Assembly: GCA_963971535.1 (NCBI GenBank)
Contig: OZ020587.1
Coordinates: 164,403,140 to 164,467,139, forward strand
Length of the DNA: 64,000 bases
Direction: 5' to 3'
Source of the DNA: Notolepis coatsorum
Lineage: Eukaryota > Chordata > Actinopteri > Aulopiformes > Paralepididae
The position numbers and the translations under genes are program-made. This document shows positions 1 through 11,440 of this stretch, in pieces. The number at the start of each line of letters is the position of its first letter. Position 1 is the first letter of the stretch. The notes beneath the pieces were generated by a model. The model saw only the letters and a program-made list of their open reading frames with translations. It made no database searches and was not told where the DNA came from.

Positions 1-142
1 CGACCCGCTCACCGGGAGCAGTTAGGAGTCGTCTTACTCAGGGACCCTTCCGACACGCTGCCCGTGATCAGTGGGAATCAAACCCGGGAACCTTCCGACT
101 ATCAGACGACCGCTGTGCATCACTGAGCAGCACAGCGTAACA
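1..142 (-). repeat. SINE-2 fragment (tRNA-like head)
   Basis: On the minus strand it reads GCTCAGTGATGCAC, then GTTCCCGGGTTTGATTCCCA (a pol III B-box), then a body that includes GGGCAGCGTGT. It is similar to 9318-9440. The left end is cut by the window edge. Confidence 0.45.
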
Positions 143-150
143 GTGTAAAC

Positions 151-927
151 TAGTGATGCACGATATATCGGCCGCCGATATAATATCGGCCGATATGGCA
201 GTTCTTTTACACATCGGTATCGGTCCGATATCAAGATAGGGCCGATATGGGCAGATAACAAAATTTTATATATTTTTTTATGTTTTGGCCTTAAATAGTT
301 TCAAAATATCAGTAATTTCTGAAAATAAGTTACAAAAAAAAAAAAAAAAAATATAGTTTTGGAAAATAGGGCAAGGCGCTCACCACCAATGCAGGAGACG
401 CTGGGTTCGAGCCCAGCTCTCCGCATTGCTATCAGCTTGGCTGGTCATTCATACTAATACAATTGGCTGTATTAGGGGGTGGGAAGCTGATGGGTGGGGA
501 TCGGACGTTGTGGACAGCGACTCCTACAGGTCGGTTGGTGCGCCTGCGCAGCAGAATCAGGAAGCGACGGGGGCGGCGTGCCCTCCCACGCAGACCCCCG
601 ACGCTGAGAGGTCGCGCTGTGCAGGTGAAAAGATGCGACGGCTGCTTCCTCGAGTACCGGAGGGGACACGTGATGCAAGGCTTCGTCCACATTGCAGCCG
701 GCCTGTGGGAGGCATGGCCTAACAGCGTTCGAGACAGGGGAGGGTAGAATTGGAAGATACAAAATTGGGATGGGAGAAAAATAGAAAATGGGAGAAAAAG
801 ATGATCCAAAAAAAATTTGTTTTCTATACAGAGATATCGACATCTGTAAATATCGGTATCGGCCAGAACAGCAATATTAATATCGGTTATCGGTATCGGC
901 CACAATTTTCACATCGGTGCATCACTA
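151..927. mobile_element. hAT-type non-autonomous element
   Basis: Terminal inverted repeats TAGTGATGCAC / GTGCATCACTA with an 8-bp target duplication gtgtaaac (143-150) / gtataaac (928-935), one mismatch. Subterminal sequence is rich in ATCGGC and GATATCGG. A SINE-1 copy (about 369-818) lies inside. No transposase frame. Confidence 0.8.
369..818 (+). mobile_element. SINE-1 copy nested in hAT
   Basis: Matches the full-length copy at 4918-5403: GGGCAAGGCGCTC, the B-box GGGTTCGAGCCC, then the same body (TCGGACGTTGTGGACAGCGA, AGATGCGACGGCT) and the same 3' end (GATGGGAGAAAAATAGAAAA). The first ~20 bp of the tRNA-like head are missing. Confidence 0.75.
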
Positions 928-949
928 GTATAAACTCTTGCATATCTTC

Positions 950-1120
950 CTGGACATTTTACATCTACATTTTTACTGGACATTTTACTGTATAATACTG
1001 TATATACATATTTTAGAATGTATTTTTATTCTTATTTTAGATTTTTTTACTAACTAAATGTTCATTGTGAGCGATCTGTAGTGCTGAATAAAAGTACTTC
1101 TATTCTATTCTATTCAATAG
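950..1120 (+). mobile_element. LINE-D 3' end
   Basis: Ends in a TTCTA-repeat tail preceded by GAGCGATCTGTAGTGCTGAA. The same sequence occurs inverted at 11042-11440 with its tail on the other side. Noncoding 3' fragment. Confidence 0.5.
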
Positions 1121-1367
1121 ATTAGCTGCTGCTCCTCCTCTCGTGTTGTTCTGCTGCGGTGTGTTTCGGCCCGGGTTCGACGAGCAGGTGCACATTTGAT
1201 TGTGGTTTTGTTTGCCGTGCCTAGCGCCGCCATAGTATCAGCATATGCATATATGTTATGCATATCAGTATTATGGTATTTTTTGTTGTTGTTGGCAAAC
1301 AACGAATGCATGATAATGTAGGACAGGTGTTCTTCTAAGCTTGTGTGCCCATTTAATTTACATTTGA

Positions 1368-1600
1368 ACATTTAGTCATTTAGCTGACGCTTTAATCCAA
1401 AGTGGTTTACAAGTTGTGTACAACAAGTCAGCAGGAAGGGTACAACTCTGGCAGCCAGATTGTTCGTCAAACTGTGTCGAACCTGAGTGCTACAGTCTTG
1501 AGTGCACAGTTGTATAGACATATTAGCATAGTAGATAGTAATATAGACATATTAGCATAGTAGGTGGTAGTATAGACATAGTAGTGTAGTAAGCCAATTT
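1368..1600 (-). repeat. dispersed repeat (AGCTGACGC family)
   Basis: Contains ATTTAGCTGACGCTTTAATC and GTACAACAAGTCAGCAGGAA. Related pieces lie at 31030-31145 (opposite orientation), 31510-31560 and 31880-32010. Class not determined. Confidence 0.4.
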
Positions 1601-1689
1601 GGCTTGGCAAGATTTCTTGAAATAAGTAAAATATCTAGGATTCTCTCTCCTGATTGGATAACGTGTGAGGGGATACCAGGAAAAGTATT

Positions 1690-2035
1690 CTCCGTTTACT
1701 GCAGAGCGGAGAGACTGGGAGACCCATGTTACTGACCAGACACTCTATATCAGTGATGGCTGTTTACTGCAGAGCGGAGGGACTGAGAGACCCATGTTAC
1801 TGACCAGACACTCTATATCAGTGATGGCTGTTTACTGCAGAGCAGGAGGGACTGGGAGACCCATGTTATGATGTTACTGACCAGACACTCTATATCAGTG
1901 ATGGCTGTTTACTGCAGAGCAGGAGGGACTGGGAGACCCATGTTACTGACCAGACACTCTATATCAGCGATGGCTGTTTACTGCAGAGCAGGAGGGACTG
2001 GGAGACCCATGTTACTGACCAGTTACTCAGTTACT
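1690..2035. repeat. 69-bp minisatellite, left part (~5 copies)
   Basis: Unit contains CTCTATATCAGTGATGGCTG, TTTACTGCAGAGC and GGAGGGACTGGGAGACCCAT. It continues at 3226 after a LINE-A insertion. 69 bp is a multiple of three, so open frames through it are artefacts. Confidence 0.9.
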
Positions 2036-2774
2036 CAGTCCATTCTCTTCGGTTCAAATAACAAACTCAGCAAGACCGACGGCTTCTCGGTTACAGTGGG
2101 TGACAATATTATCACAAGGAAAGATGAAATTACCTACCTGGGTTCCATCCTAGAGGCTAATCTTTCCTGTGACAAAATGGCATCCAATGTAATAAAAAAA
2201 AGTCAACCAACGAACGCGATTCTTGTACCGGATCTCCTCTCTGGTAAACAAGAATACCCTGAAGACTCTAGCAGGAGCACTCATTCAAGGGTACTACGAC
2301 TATGCTTGCACCTCATGGTACCAAAGCACCTCAAAGGCACTAAAAAACAAATTACAAACATCTCAAAACAAGCTAGTCAGACTACTACTTGACCTGACTC
2401 CTAGAACCCACCTCACCCCTGCCCACTTTGACAACCTAGGATGGCTTAGAGTAGACGACAGAGTACAGCAACTTGCAATGGGCCTGGTCTACAAGATACA
2501 CTACGCGACCAAGGTACCCATGTACATGTCAAAATACTTCCCAAAGGTCAGTGAATACCACGATCACAACACCAGAGGGAGCTCCACAAATCATGTAAAA
2601 CCCAGATTCGGCTCAAACAAGGGACTAAACACGTTTCGCAATTATGCCACATCAATGTGGAACGCCCTGCCTAAAGCTGTAAAGGAATGTGAATCACTAC
2701 CCACCTTCAAAAACACTCTCAAAAAACACCTACGTGAGACTGCAATTCGAAACTGGCCCCTACAAATGTCCTAA
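2036..2774 (+). pseudogene. LINE-A reverse transcriptase C-terminal remnant (frameshifted)
   Basis: The downstream frame (2223-2774) reads GALIQGYYDYACTSWY, then QNKLVRLLLDLTPRTHL, LGWLRVDDRVQQLA, HNTRGSSTNH and TSMWNALPKAV, the connection/thumb region typical of CR1/L2/Rex1-type LINE RTs. Upstream sequence of the same protein (SDKFSVTVGD-like, ITYLGSILEANL) is in another frame. The shift lies in a run of eight A at ~2192-2199, where one extra base breaks the frame. A dead copy. Confidence 0.7.
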
Positions 2775-3227
2775 CCTAGTTGTACAGTAAATGACCAAGT
2801 AAGGCTTTGTCAATATTCCAATGTACAGTGTAAAATGTGTGTGTGTCCCCTACCCAACCCCCCCCCCCCCCACCTCCAATGTACAGCCCTCACCCAACCC
2901 ACCCAACCCCACCCCACCAACCTCCTCCGATGTACAGTTTCTACGCCAAATGTATATACACTCCTTTTCTGGACACTTTTGTATCACAAACAGTACTGTA
3001 TTTGCAAATCTGATATGTCATAAATGTATAGATGTAGCAGTACTGTCTATCTGTATGTCATGTATGTCATATATGTTATGATGAATTGAAAATGGGGGAC
3101 CCTGATGTAAACAAGACGAAAGTCTTTCTCTGGTCTGCATCCCCTTAACAATTGTATGTATTGAGATGTACTGTACTGTACCCATTCTGCAATCTGTTAA
3201 TAAACTTTTCAATCAATCAATCAAACC
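2036..3227 (+). mobile_element. LINE-A, longest copy, inserted in the 69-bp array
   Basis: A 5'-truncated non-LTR retrotransposon with the end of its reverse transcriptase, a C/A-rich 3'UTR and a (CAAT)n tail. It splits the 69-bp array; 'accag' occurs on both sides of the insertion (~2030 and 3225), a possible short target duplication. At least fifteen other fragments of the same family lie in this window. Confidence 0.8.
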
Positions 3228-4480
3228 AGACTCTATATCAGTGATGGCTGTTTACTGCAGAGCAGGAGGGACTGGGAGACCCATGTTACTGACCAGACAC
3301 TCTATATCAGTGATGGCTGTTTACTGCAGAGCGGAGGGACTGGGAGACCCATGCTACTGACCAGACACTCTATATCAGTGATGGCTGCCTGTTTACTGCA
3401 GAGTGGAGGGACTGGGAGACCCATGTTACTGACCAGACCCTCTATATCAGTGATGACTGTTTACTGCAGAGCAGGAGGGACTGGGAGACCCATGTTACTG
3501 ACCAGACACTCTATATCAGTGATGGCTGTTTACTGCAGAGCGGAGGGACTGAGAGACCCATGTTACTGACCAGACACTCTATATCAGTGATGGCTGTTTA
3601 CTGCAGAGTGGAGGGACTGGGAGACCCATGTTACTGACCAGACACTCTATATCAGTGATATCTGTTTACTGCAGAGCAGGAGGGACTGGGAGACCCATGT
3701 TACTGACCAGACACTATATCAGTGATGGCTGTTTACTGCAGAGCAGGAGGGACTGAGAGACCCACGTTACTGACCAGACACTCTATATCAGTGATGGCTG
3801 CCTGTTTACTGCAGAGTGGAGGGACTGGGAGACCCATGTTACTGACCAGACCCTCTATATCAGTGATGACTGTTTACTGCAGAGCAGGAGGGACTGAGAG
3901 ACCCACGTTACTGACCAGACACTCTATATCAGTGATGGCTGCCTGTTTACTGCAGAGTGGAGGGACTGGGAGACCCATGTTACTGACCAGACCCTCTATA
4001 TCAGTAATGGCTGTTTACTGCAGAGCAGGAGGGACTGGGAGACCCATGTTACTGACCAGACACTCTATATCAGTGATGGCTGTTTACTGCAGAGTGGAGG
4101 GACTGGGAGACCCATGTTACTGACCAAACACTCTATATCAGTGATGGCTGTTTACTGCAGAGTGGAGGGACTGAGAGACCCATGTTACTGACCAGACACT
4201 CTATATCAGTGATGGCTGTTTACTGCAGAGCAGGAGGGACTGAGAGACCCACGTTACTGACCAGACACTCTATATCAGTGATGGCTGTTTACTGCAGAGT
4301 GGAGGGACTGGGAGACCCATGTTACTGACCAGACACTCTATATCAGTGATGGCTGTTTACTGCAGAGCGGAGGGACTGGGAGACCCATGTTACTGACCAG
4401 ACACTCTATATCAGTGATGGCTGTTTACTGCAGAGCGGAGGGACTGGGAGACCCATGTTACTGACCAGACACATAATACC
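3228..4480. repeat. 69-bp minisatellite, main array (~18 copies)
   Basis: Same unit as 1690-2035. Variants differ by AGCGGAGGG / AGCAGGAGGG / AGTGGAGGG and by a 4-bp insertion (GGCTGCCTG), forming higher-order blocks. After the array comes a non-repeated flank (GAATGTAGAGCTA ... TTACAGCACCTTTTAA) that also follows the 21.8-kb array. Confidence 0.9.
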
Positions 4481-4695
4481 AGTGATGACTGTCGGAATGT
4501 AGAGCTACTTAACACTTATTTCAACAAACAAATATCCCTTACAGCACCTTTTAAAAATACCATGATGTTAACGTGACGCATTGGCTCTGTAAAACACATG
4601 ACGGGTTGCGTTCCGAGCCGTGTGCATTACATGTGCTGATGATGCGTGTGTAAAAACCGCAGCGTGGCTGTTCCGGGGTTCTCTGTGTGGCTTAC

Positions 4696-4826
4696 ATGCT
4701 CTCACAGAAGCGGGCCAGAGTGCTGGGTTTCTCCTGGTTGCGGCGCTGTCGGAACCAGCGCTGTATGGTCCTCACGTCCCAGTCCAGCTGCTTGGACAGC
4801 CCCTCCAGCCTCTTCTCGTCTGGGTG
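4696..4826 (-). CDS. cers6: cers6 coding exon 3 (Hox-like domain)
   Basis: 131 bp on the minus strand, acceptor catcatcag, donor AT|gtaagc. It encodes residues 93-135, starting [20 protein letters not shown] and containing [17 protein letters not shown] and RFCES. This is the truncated homeobox-like domain found in CerS2-6; basic residues in the WFRQRRN segment and the end of the domain are known to matter for synthase activity in the family. The exon ends inside a Met codon that the next exon completes (expected to continue WRF and enter the TLC catalytic domain). That next exon is not within positions 1-4695, so it lies beyond the left edge. A SINE-1 copy lies 92 bp away in intron 2. Confidence 0.96.
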
Positions 4827-4917
4827 CTGATGATGAACATGAGGAGGAGAGACGAAGAGGACACCCCCCCCCCCCCAGTCAGAAAACACATTTGTTCATT
4901 CTGGCATACTCAACTTT

Positions 4918-5403
4918 AATAAAAAAAAAATTATTATCTACTTTTTCTCCCCATTTTCTATTTTTCTCCCATCCCAATTTTCGTATATTATCCAATTCTA
5001 CCCTCCCCTGTCTCGAACGTTGCTAGACTATGCCTCCCACTGGTCGGCTGCAATGTGGACGAAGCCTTGCATCACGTGTCCCCTCCGGTACTCGAGGAGG
5101 TAGCCGTCGCATCTTTTCACCTGCACAGCGCCATCTCTCAGTGGCGAGGAGTAACACGTGGGAGGCTCACCATGCCCCCGATACTTCCTGATTCTGCTGT
5201 ACAGGCGCACCAACCGACCTGTAGGAGTCGCTGTCCACAACGTCCGATCCCCACCCACCGGCCTTCCCACCCCCTAACACTGCCAATTGTATTAGTATGA
5301 ACGACCAGCCAAGCTGGTAGCAACGGCGAGAGCTGGGCTCGAACCCAGCATCTCCTGCGTTAGTGGCGAGCGCCTTGCCCACTGCGCCACTTAGCCGCCC
5401 AAC
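4918..5403 (-). mobile_element. SINE-1, full-length copy
   Basis: 486 bp flanked by the direct repeat tactcaacttt (4907-4917, 5404-5414). On the minus strand it starts with a tRNA-like head: A-box region TGGCGCAGTGGGCAAGGCGC, B-box GGGTTCGAGCCC. A ~400-bp unrelated body follows, ending in an A/T-rich tail. It lies in cers6 intron 2 in the gene's sense orientation. It gives spurious open frames on both strands. Confidence 0.85.
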
Positions 5404-5496
5404 TACTCAACTTTCATTTTAAAGTTTATTATAACCGCTTCCCCTATGTGTAACTTTGTAATATTGTGTTTTTTTACTGTGTATTTGTTTTTAACC

Positions 5497-5625
5497 CTTT
5501 CACTACCACACTACAGGGGGTTAACCTTTCACTACCACACTTCAGACGGTTAACCGACTGTAGTGTGGTAGTGAAAGGGTTAACCTGCTGTAGTGTGGTT
5601 GTGAAAGGGTTAACCCTTTGTCGTG
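5497..5625. repeat. 30-bp GGTTAACCCTTTCACTACCA repeat, inverted block
   Basis: Two units in one orientation and two or three in the other form a foldback. The same unit forms arrays at 11800-12160 and 34300-34490. Confidence 0.75.
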
Positions 5626-5694
5626 TGGCGTGTATTCATTTAATTTCCCCATTTAGACCTAAAATGCCTGCTAATAATACATTATATAGGTCAA

Positions 5695-6405
5695 GGACAG
5701 GTCAAGGTCAAGTTTATTGGTATGTCCCAAACGGGGCAATTCATGTTAGAGCAGATAAATAGGAGCTCCAAAAAACACAGCAAACATACCAAGAAGAACA
5801 CAGACAGACATGTACAGTAGATGGTCGCAGGATCAGATCATAACAGTCAAACAAGCAACCACAACCATCCCCCCACCCACCCACCCACCCACCTCAAAGC
5901 CGCCCTCTCCTGCCTCCTCCATTGATGGCCCGAATGGAGGTATAATCATTTGTATCTATTGTTTTTAGCTGCAGGGGTCTCCAAACGTTGGCCGGAAGGC
6001 AATAATTGATACTCCGGATTTAGGGGGTGAGAGCTGTCTGCTCTAATCGAAGAGCCTGTGTATATACACACAAATGTGTTTCCCGGTTTCAATGGGTTAA
6101 AAAAAGCTTTGTTTGAACTCGAAAGGCAACTGAGGTTTCCCTCGTTTACGGTCACGTCGAGTGTACTTACAGAGATAAGAAACAAAACAAAAAAGAAACG
6201 TATAAAATCATAAGAATAAGACGACTAGACGAGGCAAAGAGCAAGGATAACAAATCAACTAAAACGTGTACAACTTGATTGATAAAGGTTGGAGATCAAG
6301 GTTTTAAGCTCTGCAACAGAGGGGGGAGAATCTCAAGCTTTAAGGACTGTTGGAGTTCATTCCATGAGCTAGAGGGGCGTCATAGCAACATGCAGATTTA
6401 CCCTG
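5695..6405 (-). mobile_element. L2-like LINE 3' region, noncoding
   Basis: Contains GGTCAAGTTTATTGGTATGT, the style of a fish LINE 3' end read from the opposite strand, a CCCA-rich stretch, and ATTCCATGAGCTAGAGGGGC. A short piece at ~5972 (CAGGGGTCTCCAAACG) looks like a hAT terminus. No coding frame. Confidence 0.35.
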
Positions 6406-6412
6406 TTCAGAG

Positions 6413-7015
6413 TAGTGTTGTCAAAAATATCGAAAAATCGATACATATCGATTCTGAATATTTAAAACGGTTTCAATACTCATTTCCCGAAATATCGATA
6501 TTTAATTATTCATATTTTTTTATTTTTTTATAAGGATGTTGCATTGTTCATTTCAATACCTGTAATAGTACAGTAGTCCACACACACATGTGCATTGAGT
6601 TAAGTTGGAATATGACTGTAATACAAACAGTTCAGTTTGTCAGGTACATGCAACACAGATTACAGTGTTGACATCTGTCTGCTTGAGAAAATACCATGTT
6701 CTGCAACAAAAATGATTGAAGTGAGATGAACAGTTATTTTTAAATGTGTGATCTCAAGATAAACAAAGGGTTTTAAAAGTGTTATATTTATCTTCTCTTA
6801 TAGTACCAGAGATAAGCTGAGGAGAATCAACAGGCAACAAAAGTAAAATTTATTAAAAAGAAATATATATATATATATATCTTTTTTTTTTTTTTTTTTT
6901 TTTTTACATTTTAAGATTGAACCTTTTTCCCTGTGGTATCGAAAATGGTATCGGATATCGATACTTTTCAAGGTATCGTATCGAAGTTCGAAATTCCAGT
7001 ATCGTGACAACAGTA
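6413..7015. mobile_element. hAT-type MITE (ATCGATA-rich)
   Basis: Ends TAGTGTTGTCA / TGACAACAGTA with target duplication gttcagag (6405-6412) / gttcagcg (7016-7023). Inside are ATATCGAT runs, a short (AT)n and a T run. Confidence 0.75.
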
Positions 7016-7042
7016 GTTCAGCGCAAATTCTGGGGACCTTAA

Positions 7043-7979
7043 CACTTTGAGTGCCACGCCGGGTTTTCCTTTTTACCCCCTGAATGCCACCATCGGCGCC
7101 AATGTTAACGTTAATATCGCCTAATCTATGTTTTAAATTATGGCTATGTGTCTAATCTGCCCATCGCATTATCAAAGACTATTTTCCAGTCAGTGCTGTC
7201 AAGGCAGATTGGTTTTTTATCGCGTCATTTCCGTTTCAGAGCATTTAGAAAAGCACCCGTTTTGAGATAAAAAAACAGCCCATTCTGGACCATTCTATGA
7301 AAATCGTCTTTTACTGGAATATTCCACAACGTTGATATTTGTCTGCCTTTTTATGAATCGTTTTCAAATAAACGCTAGATGATCAATATTATACGTGCAC
7401 GCAAGCACATTCGGGCCGCGCACGGATAATCGCCGCGTTGATTTCCTCTTGGACTTTTACAGTGAAACCAAAAGAGCCCATTTCACAAAACAGCTTATAA
7501 CTTCATCAAAATTAGTCTGATTATCCTAACACTGATAACATAGAGTCCTTACCTGACATCAGATGGTATCCAACTGGTATATTCCAATTCCTGATCACCA
7601 TTCGAAAAAATGTTGTGTGTATAGATCCAACGCGATACAGTAGAACTCCATGATCAGCGGGGCTCAGAGGCTCCAGAATGAACTGTGGTAACCCCGGCTG
7701 GATCAGTGGACTGGAAAATGTGGAGTACCGGATTTTTTTCCCCATCCATTTTCATTGAGTCCATTCCAAAATCCCTTATGTCATCTGAAAGACGATAGGG
7801 GGCGCTTTTTTCCACATATGATCTCCGGCGGGGCTCGTGTATACTCGGGTAGGCTCGCGTGATGCAATATGATTTCAGATCGCTAAAAGAAAAAAGAAAA
7901 AAAATCCGAGAAATCTCGTGAGTGGCTTTCAACCACATAAAAATAAACCTGAGATATCTCGTGTGTGGCAGTTAAAGTG
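7043..7979. mobile_element. piggyBac-like MITE
   Basis: Flanked on both sides by TTAA (7039-7042, 7980-7983). Terminal repeats CACTTTGAGTGCCA / TGGCAGTTAAAGTG match 12 of 14 bases, which fits piggyBac ends. 937 bp, no transposase frame. Confidence 0.7.
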
Positions 7980-8159
7980 TTAACTGCACCACAATGACAT
8001 CAGGCTGAAATATAAACAGCATAATATATGCAGCAGACACTGAAATGCCTCACATTCACCCGCTCACTCACACACCGTGTGAGGTGCCGAGCTGCTTAAC
8101 AATTTGGCGACCACAGTCTTGCGCCGATTTATAGGCCCGAGGACAGAGGTTTGTTTACA

Positions 8160-8431
8160 AACCGATGTACTTTTTTTTTTTTTTTTTGTAACTTTGGCCA
8201 TTCCCCTGGCTCTTTTATACGTTTATCGCATTTATTCTGGTCAAGGATGACCGACAGAAACAAGCTGAAAGGGTTCAGATGGGGGGGAAGACACTCTGGG
8301 AAAGGCACGGCTGCAGTCCGGGATTCGAACTCGCTAAACCCCAGATCCGTGACGAGCACGGTTGTCCCCGGCGCCGAAATAGCGCTCGAGGTACGTGGTG
8401 AGCTACTGGAGCTCCCCAACCGATGTACTTT
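8160..8431 (-). mobile_element. short SINE with 14-bp target duplication
   Basis: Direct repeats aaccgatgtacttt at 8160-8173 and 8418-8431. The tail is poly-T on the plus strand, so the element is on the minus strand. The minus strand shows a B-box-like GAGTTCGAATCCC at ~8320, supporting a tRNA-derived SINE. Confidence 0.7.
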
Positions 8432-9215
8432 CTAAGAGCTATATATATAATTTATAGTATTGCTATCTGTCCATTCTCATTGTCACTTGAGTGCATAAAC
8501 CGTGCCTTCATAATGGCTTAAAGAAAATAAAAATCCATCGGTTGTTTGTCATTTTATAGCGTCGTGAATATAAGGTTTATCGCACTTTTCGTCTCGTCTT
8601 TTTTCTGGGGAGCTAGATAATAGGCTAAACGTTGGCGCGGTTATATCAAACGCCATTTCTGCTGTATATATACGAATGAAATAAAACAAACTGCGTAGCA
8701 TCCGGACTATTACAGAGCATCTATGGATGAAATGGGGGCAACGGGGAACGCCGATTAGTATTATTGATTAGCAATACAGTGTGCGTTCAGGTAGCCAATG
8801 TCAGTGATCGATCACGTTAGGTTTTAAAACAATGTCCAATCCAGCTGTAATTTGGGAGAATAGTATCTTACCGTCAGGCCATGTGATCGCCGGCAGCATT
8901 TCGTCATTAGTCATCGGAATCTGGTAGATCGATATGTCCATTGGCTAATCATAAATCCCATTATTCCAGGCTGAAATCTGCGTTCGGTAACAGGATCAAA
9001 GATGGAGGGTCTTCGTTTGGAACCGAGGCTCATATGATCCGCCGACAGACAGTGAAAATAATTTTTTTTTCAATCCCCTCAATGATACTGCAGTGGAGTG
9101 ATGGCGCCCCTAAGCGGATCTGGCCGGTATTGCATGTTTCGAAAATCAAATATGTGGGTAGGTCCTGCATGTCGATTGCGGACGTTAATAGCGTTATAAA
9201 TATGGAATAAAACAA
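8432..9215. other. intronic sequence, nothing recognised
   Basis: cers6 intron 2. No gene, repeat family or tandem structure that I can support. Confidence 0.5.
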
Positions 9216-9225
9216 TAACAACTCG

Positions 9226-9287
9226 CCACGAGTTAACTCGTGGCTCTGGTCCTCAACGGGTGGAATCGAATCACGAGTTAACTCGTG
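9226..9287. repeat. repeated perfect palindrome CCACGAGTTAACTCGTGG
   Basis: An 18-bp perfect palindrome at 9226-9243 recurs as a 16-bp core CACGAGTTAACTCGTG at 9272-9287, 46 bp later. Confidence 0.8.
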
Positions 9288-9317
9288 GACGGTCCACATA
9301 GTGTTAATGGCAGCAGT

Positions 9318-9440
9318 TAAGGGGTTAAGTGTCTTGCTCAAGGATACTTCAACACGCTGCCCGGCAGGAGCCAGAATCTAACTGGGAACTTTCCCCCGAT
9401 TGCCAGACGACCGCTCTACCTCCACCGTCACTGACCCCAC
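9318..9440 (-). mobile_element. SINE-2 copy
   Basis: On the minus strand it starts GTGGCTCAGTGGGGTCAGTG, has GTCGTCTGGCAATCG, and ends AAGTATCCTTGAGCAAGACA, the body of a tRNA-derived SINE type common in fish. The B-box is decayed. Confidence 0.55.
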
Positions 9441-9449
9441 TGAGCCACT

Positions 9450-9861
9450 TCGTTTAGTTTAGTTTATTTTGGTTTATTATTAAAATACATTACATGTTAC
9501 AACAAGTCACGCATCCTAAAATTATCAAGGATAGCACAAACAAGTCACAGACTTATTTCCATTGTGGTCCTTGGTCTCAGCGGCACATAGTATTTTCATA
9601 AACATTTATTACACATATTATCATCAGCCTACAGTATATTGCAAAAAATATAATTAAAAATAAAATACAACATTATTAATAAAATATGTACAAAATGTAC
9701 AGCAACACTAAAACGACACTACATTAAAACAGGAAGCTTCCTGAGTTACTCTGGGACCTTTTCTAGGAGCCATTTCCTAACGTTCACCTTGAAAACTATA
9801 CAGGTTCAAGATCTGTTTGGTGGTCAAAGGCAACTCATTCCACTCCTGTGCTCCTTTGTGA
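9450..9861 (-). mobile_element. L2-like LINE 3' region
   Basis: A/T-rich segment starting with a TTTAG tail, then text such as GGCAACTCATTCCACTCCTG that in fish marks the noncoding or C-terminal part of L2-like LINEs on the opposite strand. No intact frame. The 37-bp array begins at its end. Confidence 0.4.
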
Positions 9862-10535
9862 GCAAATTAGCTCTGTCCCATCTGTGTTCTACACCTTGGA
9901 GGATGAGCACTGTCCCATCTTTGTTCTACACCTTGGAGGATGAGCTCTGTCCCATATTTGTTCTACACCTTGGAGGATGAGCACTGTCCCATCTTTGTTC
10001 TACACCTTGGAGGATGAGCTCTGTCCCATCTTTGTTCTACACCTTGGAGGATGAGCACTGTCCCATCTTTGTTCTACACCTTGGAGGATGAGCACTGTCC
10101 CATCTGTGTTCTACACCTTGGAGGATGAGCACTGTCCCATCTTTGTTCTACACCTTGGAGGATGAGCACTGTCCCATCTTTGTTCTACACCTTGGAGGAT
10201 GAGCACTGTCCCATCTGTGTTCTACACCTTGGAGGATGAGCTCTGTCCCATCTTTGTTCTACACCTTGGAGGATGAGCACTGTCCCATCTTTGTTCTACA
10301 CCTTGGAGGATGAGCACTCTCCCATCTTTGTTCTACACCTTGGAGGATGAGCACTGTCCCATCTGTGTTCTACACCTTGGAGGATGAGCACTGTCCCATC
10401 TTTGTTCTACACCTTGGAGGATGAGCACTGTCCCATCTTTGTTCTACACCTTGGAGGATGAGCACTGTCCCATCTTTGTTCTACACCTTGGAGGATGAGC
10501 ACTGTCCCATCTTTGTTCTACACCTTGGAGGATGC
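9862..10535. repeat. 37-bp minisatellite (~18 copies)
   Basis: Unit TTGGAGGATGAGCACTGTCC + CATCTTTGTTCTACACC, with GCTCTG/GCACTG and TTTG/TGTG variants. It appears to have expanded from a LINE segment. Confidence 0.9.
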
Positions 10536-10649
10536 AGGTTTGCTCAGCTAGATCTCGTTCTGTGGCTGTGTGATTCCCTAACACTAGGAAAATAGTTGCT
10601 AAAATATTTGGGGGGCCCTGTTATTTATTATTTTGTGTACCACTGTCGC

Positions 10650-10840
10650 CCTACAATGTATAGTTCCCCCCCCCCACCACTCCACCCCACCTACCAACAT
10701 CCTACCTACCAACCTCCTCCTTCTTCGTCAAATGTACAACTGTACAAGCAAAATTGTACATTGGAATATTGACAAAACCATACTTGGTAATTTACTGTAC
10801 ATTGGAGGGGGTTGTGTTAGGACATTTACAGGGGCTATAA
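10650..10840 (-). mobile_element. LINE-A 3'UTR fragment
   Basis: 10738-10840 on the minus strand reads like the LINE-A 3'UTR (AATGTCCTAACACAACCCCC, AATGTACAGTAAATTACCAA). The C-rich stretch 10655-10735 resembles the same 3'UTR in plus orientation. Confidence 0.55.
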
Positions 10841-10877
10841 AGAGTTATAAATGCACTAGTCCATTCACCATCCCTAC

Positions 10878-10983
10878 CTTGGTGATAGCGGTGAAGACCT
10901 TCTCCAGGATGGCATTGGGCTGGGCTTTCTGTGGCCCGTTAGCCTGGATCTTCAGGCCCATGGCACATGGTCTCGCAATGAAC
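10878..10983 (-). CDS. cers6: cers6 coding exon 2
   Basis: 106 bp on the minus strand between an acceptor (cttgcag) and a donor (gtaggg). It completes Arg57 and adds 35 residues, beginning [18 protein letters not shown] and ending [13 protein letters not shown], the CerS5/6 linker between the first membrane segment and the Hox-like domain. Phases fit: 2 nt from exon 1 plus 1 nt here, and the exon ends on a codon boundary. On the plus strand the region looks like an unrelated short reading frame, which is a shadow. The exon sits between a LINE-A 3'UTR fragment (10738-10840) and a LINE-D fragment (from 11042), so mobile elements flank it closely on both sides. Confidence 0.95.
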
Positions 10984-11041
10984 CTGCAAGTGACACACGC
11001 ACCATCATGTCACTCTCTCCATCTATGCAGGAACAATACAT

Positions 11042-11440
11042 CAATATAGAATAGATCTAGAATAATAGAATAGAAGTCCTTTAATGACCCCGAGGGAAAT
11101 TCGGCACTACAGATCGCTCACATTGAACAACAATAAACATTTAGGTAGTCAATTGGACTAAAATAGGAATAAGGAATAATATTATAATATTAAAAATAAG
11201 AATAAAATAGAATAAAGAATAAAATACGGTCCGGTATCTACATTATGGTATGTATATATACATCATAAAATCTTAAATATACAACTATCCAGCCAAAAAT
11301 GTACAGCAATATACAGTCAAATGTACAGTAATAAGTGTGAAAATGTAAAGTGAAAAGTGTCTAGGAGGATTGTGAGTAGTGTAAAAATATTTAAGTGCAA
11401 ATATGCAACACATTAGTTCACCATGTCACTCTGTCGATAC
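11042..11440 (-). mobile_element. LINE-D 3' region
   Basis: Starts with the inverted tail (TAGAATAGAAG) and includes GACCCCGAGGGAAATTCGGC and ACAGATCGCTCACATTGAAC. Noncoding, in cers6 intron 1. Confidence 0.5.

Noticed and set aside
4918-5403. tRNA gene from the A/B-box at 5320-5400
   Set aside because: Cloverleaf pairing is incomplete and the sequence continues into a repeated ~400-bp body with target duplications, so it is a SINE.
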